A stretch of 64,000 nt of DNA from Symbiodinium natans (lineage: Eukaryota; Sar; Dinophyceae; Suessiales; Symbiodiniaceae): NCBI GenBank assembly GCA_905221605.1, contig CAJNDS010001602.1, forward strand, positions 15,001 through 79,000, in the 5' to 3' direction. The notes below the pieces were generated by a model. It saw only the letters and a list, made by a program, of their open reading frames with translations, did no database searches and was not told the DNA's origin. Positions within the stretch are counted from its first letter, which is position 1; each line of letters starts with the position of its first letter. The translations under genes and the position numbers were made by a program. Shown piece by piece: positions 19,901 to 30,445 of this stretch.

Positions 19901-22900
19901 ATGTTGTGATACAGCGCCTGCTGTACTACGTTCTAGTAGGTTCTGAACGACCTGATTAGACAAAGATTAGGGTTGATAACTTCAGGGTTTAGGACGTTTA
20001 GGACGTATTTAGGCCACAACCGGCCTGAATGGCGAGTGCCGCTTCACTGGTCGCATCCACGCTTGAGAACAGGAGGTTCGGAAAGCTGATGTTGTACCAC
20101 ATCGTAGCATTCCTTCACCACTTTGGCGCTGGGGTACAGGGCTTTGGGCTCTCTACATGTCGACACAGTTGGGGGAACTATGCCGTTGATGATCATGCTT
20201 TGCATCCGACGAGATGTGGTTAAGTCGAATATGTGTTTATCTTGTAACCATGGCTCTTCAGCGGGATCGCTAAGCACTAGGCAGAGAGAGGAGAGGCGAA
20301 AGGAATCTTTACATCGCTGTCCTCTTGCCTATTACACAAAAAGCCCGCAAACTCAACCCACCTATGCACCCAAAAAGCAACACAATCATGACCCTGAACC
20401 CCACCCCCCCCCCCCCCCCCCAGCAACCTGAGCCCTAACCCCTACGTGTGCAGGGACGCCGAGGCACTGCGGAACCTCCACCTCAACTGTTTCTTGGAGC
20501 CACCTCGAAAACCTACGATTCGTGAATTGTTGCGATCGCTTCTACGCAGGATTGAACCGAAAATTTAAAAAATTATAAAATGCCTGCGAATCCAAAACCA
20601 AAAAAAAGGTCTAGCCACGGGAGCTGGAGCACCAGTGGTGGTCTGAGTCGTCGTTTCTTCCGCTGTGGCGGTGTCGCGACCACAACCCGCCAGTTCCTGT
20701 CTGGAACTTTGGAACTTCGGGTTCCAGCGCTTAATTAGGGTTCACGGTTTGGGGCTTGCAAGGGTGAAAAAAGTTTTTCAAACAATACAACAGAGGAGAG
20801 CCCCTTCAGTTGGCTTTGCTTTCAGCTTCTCTCGCTTGCAATCTTCCACTGCAGGTTGTCATTGCTTCAGTTCTGGCTTTTCGTGTTCAGTTTTTTCTTC
20901 TTTAGCCTTAGCTTCAGGGCTCTGTTGTCTGCAGTTCTTACGTCGACTTTTCCCTGTGGATAGAACCCTTGAAGCTCTATAAGGCCTTGAGCCATAGAAC
21001 CCTAGAGCTCGAAATTCCCAAACCTTATGAATTTGACAAGAAACTCCCAAAACCATCGGCCCCCAACCAGAACCCTAAACCCTTGGCTGAATGGCATGCT
21101 GAGGTCCCCAAGGAGCAATGCCCCTGTGCGGACGGAAAGGTCCTCGGTCTGTGTTCTGGGTCATTCGTACGAACAATACTATTTACTTCCCTCCCTCCTG
21201 CCAAAAGCAGCCTGACGCAATTCTTGGTTTGAACACTTTTGATTAGTACCTGAGCCAGGTGACACGAGGCCCCGCGGAACAATCTTCCTATTCTTGAGGC
21301 ATTGAGTAAAGCAAGGCATTGAGTAAAGCAAGGGTCGATGTAAGAGGCAGGATGGATGGCTTCGAAGGCAGCGGTGGCGTCTGTGCCACAGAGCTTCTCG
21401 ATGGCACCCTTGCCTGCGTTGTCTCAGTGCTTGAGAATGTTTGAGAAAAATTTGGGTTCCAGGAGTGTGGGGCTAGGCACCAGGGAATTTTGGCTGAGCG
21501 GTGCCTCCTGGCGGGGTGTACCGGTCTCCGGTGTGGAAGGGGATGTAGGCTGTCATGTCGTACCTTAGTGGGCTTCATCAACAGATTCTTCCAGAGGACT
21601 TCTTCAACTCTCTATGCAACTGGCAGGACCATCATAAAGCAGCCTAGAAGCACCTTGCATTTCATGGCCAGCCAGCAATCCGAGAGGACAGCGTGCCATG
21701 CCATTGCGGAAGACGAAATGACAGTGACACTCTCCGTTGGCACGGTGGGGTTCAAAATCGACGTGCCTCCCGTGTTTATCGCCGGAGCTGGTGCCGGAGT
21801 TGGAGCACCGGTGGTGGTGGTTGCGGGGCTTGGGGAGGGATTCCGACCGCCTCCTGCATCATAGGTGCCCATCACGGGCATGCGCGAGATGTAGGAGTCG
21901 GCATGGATGCTTCGGAATGAAGCAGTTACATCCTGGCCGCAAAGCAGCATGGAACTTCCCGCCGGATGGGTGCTGCGGAGAGCTGTCATGTCCACAACCC
22001 AGCTGCCGATCCGACCCCAGCAGTCGCCGGCAGTAGCATGAGTGGCAAGGACAGCAGCTGTGATTCCTGTATATTGAGTGGAGCCACCGCCCGAAGTGCC
22101 ACCAGCAGCCGTGGTCGTTGTCGGAGGTGCTGGATACTCTCCTTGCAGGAGCCCCTTCAACACAATGTATCCGTGGTTGACTCCTTGTCCGACGTACGCG
22201 AAGGGGTGGAAGGCCCGGTAGGATGCGGTTGAATCCTGGCCACACATGGACAAGACGTACGCCTTTCCACCAGGATGGAAGTGCGTGTAGAGCGACAGGT
22301 CCATGACAACCTTCCGAGTACCATCGTCCATACTGGTCCAGCAATCATCTGAGGATTTGTGCAAAGTCACATCAGAGGCCTGGATAGCTGTCGAGGGGGG
22401 CACAGGCAATGAACCCCCTGCCGCACAATTGTTCCGCATCCCCTCATCGTCGTCCTCATCCTCATCCAAGCGCCGCGCTGGTGGTGTAGAGGCTGCGCTC
22501 CTGCAGATTTCCATGGCATCCCCGTCATTGATGGACTCCTGCAGGTCCTCCATAGTGTGGATACACCAGAAGCCAATTGAGCCGTCCCTCCCGCACATCT
22601 GCTCAATGACCCTGCGGCCACCTTCATGGTTCGTGAGCAAGCGCGTGACATCGTACACCACCTTCCTGGGAACTTTGCTGAATTGAGGGTCCCTTGCGAG
22701 GACCGCGCCTACTTCGGGCACTACGCTGTATCTAAACAAAAGGTAACTGTAACTCCAAGATTCTGTCGGTTGACGACAATCACCTGACGTGGCCAGAAGA
22801 CTCTCCACCCCTCCGCCCACACACTCACTCCTCGCAAGTTCAAGTAAACGAACTTGAGCTTCCATTTCGGCTGCAGGTCTGGATCCAATCTTGTTTAATG

Positions 22901-23454
22901 AGTTTAATACAGTTGGTTCCCAAACACGTTTCCGGAGTAGTTGGGGATGCTTTGTTTGACGCCTCTTCGTGCAGCGGATGCTAAACCCAGCAAAGCTCTG
23001 GACTCTAAACTTCCTGAACCCTGAACAAATCTCCTGAAACCTGTGATGCCTTTCGGATTTCAACAAGTCGCACTCCAACAGCTTGTCGTCGTGGCATGGC
23101 TGGCTAGGAGCCCCGGTATTTCCGCTGCCGTGCACGTGTTGGCGTCCACCTCCCATGCAGCGTAGAGGTGCTGCTCTGATTGTTGCTGGGGCTTTCAGTA
23201 TGGCGGGGTGTGCTACAGGCGTTACCTGCAACCTCAGACCCCAGATGATGGAGGCATCTAACTTACGTTACTGTCCCTCCTTCTTTTCGAGTTTGCGCTC
23301 ATTTAGCTTTGAGGGTCTTCACCAGGAGCATGCTGTGAGCCTCCTTGCGCTTCCCTTGAGGGATTTAAGAAAGAAAATGACAAAACTGAAGAGGCGCCTG
23401 GGGTACCGCGGCAAGCAGCAGCCCCCACAGCCACTTGTGGAAAAGGCGCGACAT
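10974..23454 (-). CDS. Secreted/membrane protein with about ten tandem cytochrome b5-like heme domains (multi-exon)
   Basis: Exon 1 (23398-23454) encodes a signal peptide, MSRLFHKWLWGLLLAAVPQ. Further exons: 23072-23185, 21652-22677, 21529-21563, about 21310-21422, 20025-20112, about 18385-18455, 18120-18231, 17534-17612, 16666-16716, 15984-16053, 13230-14094, about 13014-13080, about 12582-12698, about 12250-12382, 12106-12178, 11906-11972, 11582-11662, 11275-11406 and 10974-11126. Each domain follows HN-x4-DCW, VYDVT-x-Y, H-x-GG, CG-x-DAT-x-F and a second His (HP, IHADSY), so both axial heme ligands are usually present. Phases agree at many junctions, including 21652/21563/21422 and 12106/11972. 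The last three exons each carry a hydrophobic, probably membrane, segment. Known cytochrome b5 domains carry electrons; the partner is unknown. Whether all exons form one transcript is inferred. Confidence 0.7.
12948..12999. repeat. (CCCTAAA)n telomere-type tract
   Basis: About seven tandem units, inside an intron of the cytochrome b5 gene. Confidence 0.95.
13230..14094 (-). CDS. Exon with three consecutive cytochrome b5-like domains
   Basis: Longest uninterrupted stretch of repeats in the 3' half of the gene. Domain starts are HNLETDCWMAFHG, HSTTQDCWILLG and HNIAADCWLAVHG. Heme-ligand regions are HDGG with VHP, HTGG with NHKKGY, and HSGG with SHPQSY. The acceptor is GCTGAG at 14095-14100. 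The likely donor is CAG|GCAGTGG, a GC donor, at 13230. A Gly/Thr/Ser-rich linker follows the third domain. Telomere-type repeats lie in the next intron (12948-12999). Confidence 0.85.
14411..14449. repeat. (TA)n/(TATG)n microsatellite
   Basis: AT-rich alternating tract in an intron of the cytochrome b5 gene. The plus-strand tyrosine/isoleucine frame over it is an artefact. Confidence 0.85.
18701..18767. repeat. TTTAGGG/TTTAGGA tract
   Basis: Alternating GGTTTAG and GATTTAG units, opposite in orientation to the tract at 12948-12999; intronic. Confidence 0.9.
18874..18970. repeat. (TTTAGGG)n telomere-type tract
   Basis: About thirteen near-perfect TTTAGGG units, among the longest such tracts in the window; intronic in the cytochrome b5 gene model. 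Confidence 0.95.
21299..21332. repeat. 17-bp tandem duplication at an exon border
   Basis: GCATTGAGTAAAGCAAG occurs twice in direct succession, immediately 3' (minus sense) of the coding sequence ending IHPASYIDP of the cytochrome b5 gene. It may mark the exon-intron border. Confidence 0.85.
21652..22677 (-). CDS. Exon with two full and two partial cytochrome b5-like domains
   Basis: It starts at a CAG acceptor in KVPRKVVYDVTRLLTNHEGG. It continues through an acidic linker, HKSSDDCW with HPGG and FHPFAY, a Thr/Gly/Pro linker, THATAGDCW with HPAGS and IHADSY, and begins a fourth domain at WHAVLSDCWLAMKC. The donor is a GC site, AAGGT|GCTTCT. Joining it to the 35-nt exon 21529-21563 restores CKVYDMTAYIPFH in frame. 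That exon has a GA donor, and joining on to 21422 gives HTDNAGKGAIEKLCG in frame. Confidence 0.85.
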
Positions 23455-24500
23455 GAGCGCAACGGTTCTTGGGATATTTGGAGTCCAGAGCTCTGCTCTG
23501 TCTGGTTAAAAAGGCTGCAGAAGTTCAGAGGCAGAGAATCGACACAGCTGGGCAAGTTCAGCAAGGTCCCCGTCACAATACAAGCTATCTTGGCCCGCGC
23601 ACCTCCTTTCTTCGAATGGCCATCAAAACCCTCTGACAAATATTCCTGAATATGATCCTCTAAACCCAATAGGGGAAAATTTGAGATCTCCGTAAGCCAT
23701 AGTGTCTCAACATCGGGAGCACACCGCGCCTGCGCGCGTAGCAAGAAAGGAGCCGTCCCAGGGCCTGGCATCTGAGATGCGCCTGGAAAACTGGACCCAC
23801 CCCAAACCCTAAACCCTGAAGAATCTAGCAAGGCCTTTGGTTGCCCTACAGGGCAACTCTGCGGTTGCTGGAACCCGAAAGCCACAAATCCAACAAACAT
23901 AGCGGAGGGAGCAAGAACAAAAAGGTTTTTTGCGATAGGACATGACACCTCACTCCATGCAACTACACCGCAGCAGACGGATACCAGCATATACCGCTAT
24001 AGCATCCTCAGACACCGCAAGCTTGAACCACCAACAAAATTATCAATTATCTCCCCCCACCTCCCCCCTGCCTTCAGCAGCCTCAGCCAGAGCTTCAGCC
24101 TCCTGTCATGAGATCCAAGATTTTAGGGCTTGTAGGGCCTTAATGGCTCTGGCATGGTTTGGCATTCAGGATTTGTTTCTGAGAACATTGAGATGTCTAG
24201 CTTCTAGAACTTTGCAGTCTTGCCCTTCAAAACATGTTTTGCTGCGCCTACTGATAGCTTTGAGCGCCAGCGTGGTGATTAAGCCCTGAATGCGCTCTCT
24301 TTTGACGGTGGGAGACTCTGCAAGCGACAAGAGAAGTCGATGTGAGCCTTGAACAACATCTTGCTGCCCAAGCTACAGCCACTTCTTGAGCGGGGCCCGC
24401 CTCAAACGTCACCGCACCAAGGGGATAGCGTGGCCCAACAACCATCGGGACGCCCAGTCGAAGGCTGCCGCCTCTCAAGACTGACCCGAACCCGACCCAG
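23455..24500. other. Upstream flank of cytochrome b5 gene, no confident gene
   Basis: A 188-codon plus frame (23083-23649) and a 223-codon minus frame (23319-23990) overlap here and at the first exons. Neither has recognisable motifs, and the signal-peptide exon on the minus strand explains the 3' part better. Between 24250 and 24500 all three minus frames stay open; one may be an exon, but I cannot choose. Confidence 0.35.
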
Positions 24501-24767
24501 GGATTCAAAATGCAGAGCGTCTTGGATGCCGGGTGGGCTGGTTGCGCGACTCCCTTCCAGTTCGGAGGCGAATCGAAGTTCAGAAATCAACCTCTCAATC
24601 CGAGACAGAAACCCTCCGAACTCCCTTGAGCCGAGACCTCATAAGAATCATAAACAGTCTAAGTGCCCTCAGGGCGAGTTCGGCGACCGTTACAAAAACG
24701 CATCCCGTTGTGAGCGACGGCCTCCGAGATGACTCAGCTCCCAGATCAGCTGCACCCGAACCACTAC
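24500..24767 (-). CDS. Two exons of an unidentified gene
   Basis: Exon 24694-24767 (CAG acceptor, GT donor) reads VRVQLIWELSHLGGRRSQRD. Exon about 24500-24591 reads LLISELRFASELEGSR. Phase across the junction is consistent (two nucleotides plus one). The 3' border of the second exon is uncertain. No family recognised. Confidence 0.45.
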
Positions 24768-25037
24768 CTGAAAAGAGGGGTTCGGGGTGTAGGTTTATAA
24801 GTTTCAAGGCTTTAGGGTTTGCCACCCTGGGTTCCAGTGGATTCTGGCCTCGGGTTTCAAGGCTCGGTCTCAAATGTAATACTATCATAGTGCCCTGGGG
24901 CGTTGATCCAGTCCTTCCCCTTAATCCCCTGGCCCCTCTGCGCCTGGCTTTCCGGCGAGATCTGCCCGATGCTCAGCCTGGCACTTCAGCAGTCTGTGTA
25001 TACCTCGTCCGCCCAACAGCATCCACAGAGAAGTGAC

Positions 25038-25559
25038 CTGAAGGGCCCAGAATTTGTTTTCCAGAACCTTGCGAAACCAGCTACCATTCTGCCCACGAAG
25101 CCCTCAGGCAAGAGGTCTTCCAAACAATGGCCTCATCACATCTCCAGTGGCCTTCTCGAGAAGAGTCACGGCCTGCGAAGAAGGAGAAGCAATGCCTGAA
25201 TTTTGGCCCCTTTCGTAGCTGAGCGATGAGCGACAGGCGACCGTTACCCTGAACCCTCTAAGCCGTAGATGCCTGCAAGCACATCCCCCGATTTTCAGTG
25301 CCAGTTCAGCTCTCCCCCTTGCGTGGCGCCTTCCGCTGTGCCCGCGCCTCTTCATACCTCAGCTTCGTCCTTAAGGCTCTACAGGGCTGAGGTCTCTCCC
25401 CCAATCCCTTTCTCGTTGTAAGGAGGGTGCTCTATTCTGTATGTGTGTGCAGCATGTTTTGTCAGGATCTGGGAAAGGAGAGTCGTTGTTCTGCAGTTTT
25501 GCTCTTCGGAAGCCGAGATGCTGTTCGCGAGCAGCGGCCTTCTCCACTACACGACCCAC
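25038..25559 (-). CDS. Cluster of four small exons, coiled-coil-like protein
   Basis: Exons 25492-25546 (possibly starting at 25559), 25330-25369, 25110-25172 and a 30-nt micro-exon 25038-25067 join in phase. The product runs VEKAAAREQHLGFRRAKLQ, TKLRYEEARAQRK, AVTLLEKATGDVMRPLFGR and VLENKFWALQ. Donors are GA, GC, GC and GT in that order. The first two exons are charged, heptad-like sequence suggesting a coiled coil. Function unknown. Confidence 0.6.
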
Positions 25560-25892
25560 CTTCAGTTAGCATGGATCTGAAGTTCTTTGGTCACTTTTTT
25601 GGAAATCCGAAGGCATAAGCCCGAGGGTGGAACTCTACTCAGACCCTTCTCTTGTCTCTTCCTGGCTGTCAAATCAGGGCTTGGAGAAGTCGTAGGGTTC
25701 GGAGTTTCTCCATAGGAAGAAATTACGAAATCACAACTGATATCTACCATTAACACCTGAACTTCTAGAATCTGGCTTTTAGTGTGCGGGCTGGGAGATA
25801 CCTCAAACGCGCACAGCACTGCAGAAGAACTGCCAGGCGCCCGAAGCTCCAAAACGTAAGCAGAGCAGAGCGGCGATCAGTCGCCCATCTAC

Positions 25893-25931
25893 CTGTGCCG
25901 GGGGCAGTTTCAACACAAACTCGTGCGCTTG
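25893..25931 (-). CDS. Micro-exon, unidentified gene
   Basis: A 39-nt exon (QAHEFVLKLPPAQ) with a CAG acceptor and canonical GT donor, both ends in phase 0. It lies in the same run of minus-strand exons. Confidence 0.5.
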
Positions 25932-26130
25932 CTGCAAGACTCTGAGACCCTCTCACTCCAAAACCACAGAGAATGAAGGCCTCCGACCCTCAGCCCATCT
26001 AAACCTCAAACCCTACACCCATGCACGTGAAGCGCAAAGAAGAAATGACGCCCTGCCATCAACCTAATAGCTGAACCCCCACAGCTCTTTTGAAGGCCTA
26101 TAGGACCCGGAGCTCAGACCCTCAGACCTA

Positions 26131-26197
26131 TCCTAAAACCCTAAACCCTAAACCCTAAACCCTAAACCCGAAACCCTATGGACCCTAAACCCTAAAC
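26131..26197. repeat. CCCTAAA tract
   Basis: Several tandem CCCTAAA units with variants, between two exons of the unidentified gene. Confidence 0.9.
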
Positions 26198-26222
26198 AAT
26201 CTAAACCAGAATCCGGAAGCAC

Positions 26223-26356
26223 CTCAGCCTGCATGCCTGCGATGGAGGCGGCCGGTCGCACTGGGAAGGAATAGGTCACTTCCAGTGAATCCTGGGACAG
26301 AAAAGGCTTCTTCTGAAGGTCCCTGTACCTAATGATCTCATATCTGGTCCGGTACA
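26223..26356 (-). CDS. Exon, unidentified gene
   Basis: 134 nt with a TAG acceptor and GAG|GTGC donor. The translation starts YRTRYEIIRYRDLQKKPF and continues SQDSLEVTYSFPVRPA. It looks like genuine globular coding sequence, but no family is recognised. Confidence 0.6.
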
Positions 26357-26839
26357 CTATTCTTCAGACGGGGGCCATGAGTTAGATAAGTTCGTCTGAA
26401 CCCCCACACTTTTCAGGCTCCACGTTTCAGAACCGATTCGTTCTAGAGAGCATTTGAGATTTAGAGTTGAGTGTATGCATGGGATTGAGGGTGTGGGCAT
26501 TGGAGTAGCCACGTATTCCACTCCATCCAGCTTGCAGGGGAGGCACAGTCAGCCCAGCGAGCTGGGGTAGGGTTTTGGGCTACTCTGTGCCTCCTGAGCG
26601 GGTCAGCTCTGGTGAAAGAGTGCGGCTGCGCATGTTGTCTCTACAAGCGTCTTGTCGTCGAAGGTCTCTGACCCCAGTGTGTTGTGACAAGTGATGACGC
26701 CCGGGACACTTTCCACACAAGTTTCAGGGATACACTCAGCCAAACACTTCGCCAGCCCCAAAATAAAGCCCCGAAACCCCAAAGGGGCCCAGAAGGTGGG
26801 CCATGGAACTGCCGGCCGGAGCTCATGAGACGGATTGGC

Positions 26840-26881
26840 AAAGGTTTGTGTGTAGGTGGCCAGCACGGACTGGTCCAGCAC
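26840..26881 (-). CDS. Micro-exon, unidentified gene
   Basis: 42 nt, VLDQSVLATYTQTF, AAG acceptor and a GC donor, phase 0 at both ends. Confidence 0.45.
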
Positions 26882-27024
26882 CTTTCAAGGGGTGTATTTC
26901 TGTAGGGTTTATGCTGTATGGGATTCAATATGAGGGCTTTCTACACTAAGCCCTGCAGTGAATGAACCCGAAAAGCTTAGTCAAGCCTAAGCCCCTCGAT
27001 CTGGGTTTGGTCCGATCCACTCTC

Positions 27025-27079
27025 CTTCATTCCCGCCTCGAGATCCACTTCGAAGGCCGTCAGCGGTAGCAGAACTGGC
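27025..27079 (-). CDS. Exon, unidentified gene
   Basis: 55 nt, PVLLPLTAFEVDLEAGMK, AAG acceptor and a GA donor (AAG|GAGAG). Confidence 0.45.
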
Positions 27080-27421
27080 CTTAAAGGAGCATTGCGAACT
27101 GGAGGCTTTCCCAAGGCCCTGAACGATCGGGGCTCAGGGCCGTTCAGCTAATTATGAGCTAGGGGCTCTGAACCCAAACGCCCATTGCCTTTTTCAATGC
27201 ACTTGGGGGCCAGGGTGTGCGCATGAGTTCATGGTATATTATAAGGTCTAAGCCCAAGGTTTGCGAGATCGAAGGGGCTCTATACTTATGATTAGCTGCA
27301 CGCTCGGAAGCGCAGGCGGAAAGGCAAAAGGATGCTCCAGCCCCAATGTCAGGCGAGATCCAGCAAATCGAGGACTAGGTTGTTCTGCAACCCCAGTAAT
27401 GACGTCATGCGGTATAGGAAC

Positions 27422-27499
27422 CTCCGGAGCCAGCTGACACTGCACTTGAGAAAACGCCAGCCTTTGGTCCCCAAACATGCCGGCGAGCGACTCGTCGCC
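27422..27499 (-). CDS. Exon, unidentified gene
   Basis: 78 nt, 26 codons: GDESLAGMFGDQRLAFSQVQ then CQLAPE. CAG acceptor, GAG|GTTCC donor, phase 0 at both ends. Confidence 0.6.
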
Positions 27500-27549
27500 C
27501 TGTCAGGACACTTGTGCTTGGGTAGAAGTGATGCTTACATGACATTGTT

Positions 27550-27965
27550 CTAATGACACACACACAGACACAGAGACACGCATACCCACCCATACCCACC
27601 CGTACCCACCCATACCCACCCATACCCAGCCAACCCACCCATACCCACCCATACCCACCCCTACCCACCCAACCCACCCATACCCATCCATACCCACCCA
27701 CACCCACCCACACCCGCCCACCCCCACCCACACCAACCCCACACCCACCCACCCACCCACACCCCCGCGCACCAGCACCAATTCGTGCACCAGCACCAAC
27801 CTGCGCGCCAACACCAACACCAACACCAGCACCATCACCACCAGCACCACCAACACCACCGACACGACTAACAAAACGGCCAAAACGGCCAATACCGCCA
27901 ACACTACCAACACCGCCAACACCGCCAACACCACAACAACACCAACGCCAACAAAACAAGAACTC
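27550..27965. repeat. Long C-rich minisatellite region
   Basis: Imperfect CCCAYACCCAC units (27580-27770) grade into CACCAACAC/ACCGCCAAC-like units (27770-27950). Long open frames on both strands here (proline-rich plus, glycine/valine-rich minus) are products of the repeat, not genes. Confidence 0.9.
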
Positions 27966-28041
27966 AAAACAATGGGAACGCGCTGCTCATCCTGTATCCG
28001 TGACCCGAGGCCCTCAACCACAAATCAGGCCTCTCCAACTC

Positions 28042-28093
28042 CTGCAAGGCCACCGCTCGCCAGGGAACGGCGCAAAGCCTCAACGGATCGATC
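28042..28093 (-). CDS. Exon, unidentified gene
   Basis: 52 nt, DRSVEALRRSLASGGLAG, CAG acceptor and GA donor. Confidence 0.5.
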
Positions 28094-28593
28094 CTGACGT
28101 GAGCGGTGGGCATCGGCCATGTAGTGCATTCCCGAATAGGTTCCGTGTCTCAGGCTGAAGCCGCAGACCGGACCAAACCCAACACATCCCCAAACCCTTA
28201 TATTTTTGAACCTATGCTTGACTTGCAGCTCGCTCTCTCTCTCTCTCTCTCCTTCTTTCTTTGGGCTTGGGGCGACTCTCTCTCCCTCTAGCGGTCTGAC
28301 TGTTCTTGTTGCTACTTCATCACGGAAATAATACTAGCGGTCATCGGGAATTGGTATGGATTTGGTTGATCTTGGGCATCAACAGGACTTGCAGTCCTTG
28401 CAATTCGACCCCTGCTCCAAGCCTTCAACTTCTTTCGAGTTGTAGCCTCTTTAAGAGGGGAGATTGCTTTCTAGGTGTCTAAACGGGATTTAGGGGACAA
28501 TGTCAGTACGTGAAGGTTTGATTGAAAGACCTCCTGCCGCTGACATGAAAGACTAGGATTTGCTTGCAAAGTTCTTGGCATCCACTTGTACAC

Positions 28594-28681
28594 CCGCAGG
28601 TGAGGCCAGGTAAAGAAGCAGCAGTTCTTTCTTCACCCCATCCTCTTCACCCTTCGCTGCGCGGATGGCGTTGCAGTGCTC
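28594..28681 (-). CDS. Exon, unidentified gene
   Basis: CAG acceptor. The translation EHCNAIRAAKGEEDGVKKEL then LLLYLASPAG is charged and helical. A GT donor in CGG|GTGTAC is the preferred end; the frame stays open to a TAG about 45 nt further. Confidence 0.6.
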
Positions 28682-28970
28682 CTGCGAAAGCCCGCGGCAG
28701 CAACTAAGGCGACAGAATGGCAGGGCTTATAGAGTGCCGGACTTCAGGTTTACAGTCCACATCATCTTGAACACGTCACACCAAACTTCAAGAACGCAGA
28801 ACCTCCGCGGAATTCTTGACAGCAAGAGTGAAGCAACAGGTCACAAACCCTGACATTACTCAAATTAAAACCTCCACCATCACCTGGGCCCGAATACGAG
28901 TAGAAACCTCGAACCCCCAAAACCCTGAAGACCGAAACTAGAAGCCCGGAGCCCTGCGCCAAGCTCAGTC

Positions 28971-29018
28971 CTGCCACTGCATAATCTCCGCCTCCTGCTC
29001 AGGTGTCCGGTCGCCAGC
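28971..29018 (-). CDS. Micro-exon, unidentified gene
   Basis: 48 nt, AGDRTPEQEAEIMQWQ, GAG acceptor, CAG|GACTGA (GA) donor, phase 0 at both ends. Confidence 0.5.
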
Positions 29019-29503
29019 CTCAGCGGAGAGACCCGGATGGCCGATTGTCTAGATTCGGATTTTGGGGATTTCTTTAGGGCTTAGGCTGTTGCAAAGCAGC
29101 CCTTGCAGAACTGACTTCTATCTCAAACATCCCACAGGCTCGAACTCAGAACACGCCAATTTCGAGTTCCTTGAAGGGTTGTAGGGGTAAGCTTTCGAGT
29201 TGGGGTCTTGGGGTGTTAGGGGAAAGCGAAAGATTTGAAACCCCTCCAAACCCTACATTTTGAGGCTCCTAGGCGTGCTCTGGGGCAACCCCTGAATTTG
29301 AGACCTAGGCGGATAGCGGCAGCCGAGGTCATCTTTGGAGGGCTGAGGACGCAGCAACTTGCCAGGAGTTCAAGCTCAGGGGGTGTGCGATTTGAGATGA
29401 GTTGAGGTTCCTGGCTCGACTGCTCGACTTTCAAAATTCTTGCTTCGCTACAATCTTCATCCTACGCGTACACCAAGCCCGCCTCTCTTGCTGCCGAAGC
29501 GGC

Positions 29504-29559
29504 GAATAGGGCAAATGCCTCACGAAACTCCTCGATTTGCTCTTCCGTCCTTGCACAAG
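29504..29559 (-). CDS. Exon with calmodulin/centrin-like EF-hand helix
   Basis: The translation RTEEQIEEFREAFALF matches the first helix of calmodulin-type EF-hand proteins (TEEQIxEFxEAFxLF). No Ca2+-binding loop follows directly; a GC donor immediately after ALF could place the loop in another exon, but I did not find it. Start and end are uncertain by about 10 nt. The match is to a short motif only. Confidence 0.45.
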
Positions 29560-29714
29560 CTGCAAGTCGCCAAACAGTGCAGACCGGAACTTCGGAAACC
29601 TAGCCGGCCTTCCTCGACAAGCCGGAAGTGATCAACAGGAATCAAGAACCCCAACACGCCAAGTACCGCGGAACTACACTGCTTGGCATTGGGGGAACAA
29701 CTGAGGTCGAATCA

Positions 29715-29812
29715 GTTGGTCTGCCATGGCTGTAGGAATCTTGCAGCGCGCTGTGCCCTCTCGAAGTTGTTCCACCCCACTGCGAGCCGGGAAAGCGTCG
29801 ATGAGAGGTCGG
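29715..29812 (-). CDS. Exon, unidentified gene
   Basis: TTAG acceptor. The translation ADLSSTLSRLAVGWNNFERA then QRAARFLQPW is plausible helical sequence. The 3' border was not determined. Confidence 0.5.
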
Positions 29813-30045
29813 CTAAGGGATGTGTAGCCCGAAACTCAGCAACCTCCTGACTCATGGCTGTAAACCTCAAAAAGAACCTGAGCCCGTACACTCTGCCGCG
29901 AGGTCAGCAAGCAGAGCCCAGGTACAGATACAAAGGTCTAAAAACATGACACGCGTGTATGCGAAACTGGAGCTGATCTTCACTTTTCAGGTGCCCTGGT
30001 CACTCTGAACATCTGAGGGCCTTCAGGAGGGGCTTAGGGCACCAC

Positions 30046-30129
30046 AGTGGCAGCGCAGTGTGCTATATTAATGGCTTCAGCAGCTTTCGTGGGTTGCGTT
30101 TTTTTGGATTCAGGGTCGATGCTGCTGAG
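30046..30129 (-). CDS. Exon, unidentified gene
   Basis: 84 nt, 28 codons: LSSIDPESKKTQPTKAAEAI then NIAHCAAT. CAG acceptor, ACT|GTGG donor, phase 0 at both ends. Confidence 0.5.
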
Positions 30130-30399
30130 CTGAATCTGTGTTGCACAAGGCCAGGGAAAACATTTGCACAGGGGAATGAAGTAGAAGACAGTTCGCTTGC
30201 AGACTGACGCCGAAGATCCCGAAGCAGCTTTTTTCTGCTGCGCACACGATAAATGTCGACCAACCTCGATTCAAGCTCTAGAAACCCTTAACCCTTAAAC
30301 CGTCAACCCGCCACACACCCTGCAAGCTGAGTCATAGCCCTAAGCACTCATGATCAAGATTCCAAAGTGTTGCCCCGAGGCGTGCTGCCCTCAGCCAAC

Positions 30400-30445
30400 G
30401 TGGATACCCGAGACCTCTTTGATGAAGCGCTCGTGCAACTGCCTT
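30400..30445 (-). CDS. Exon, unidentified gene
   Basis: Strong acceptor (CTCTTTGCTGTCGCAG). The translation RQLHERFIKEVSGIH ends at a GT donor. The overlapping plus-strand frame is taken as a shadow. Confidence 0.45.

Noticed and set aside
27405-28158. Proline-rich plus and glycine/valine-rich minus ORFs of 170-200 codons
   Set aside because: They are products of the C-rich minisatellite; periodic and without splice or domain context.
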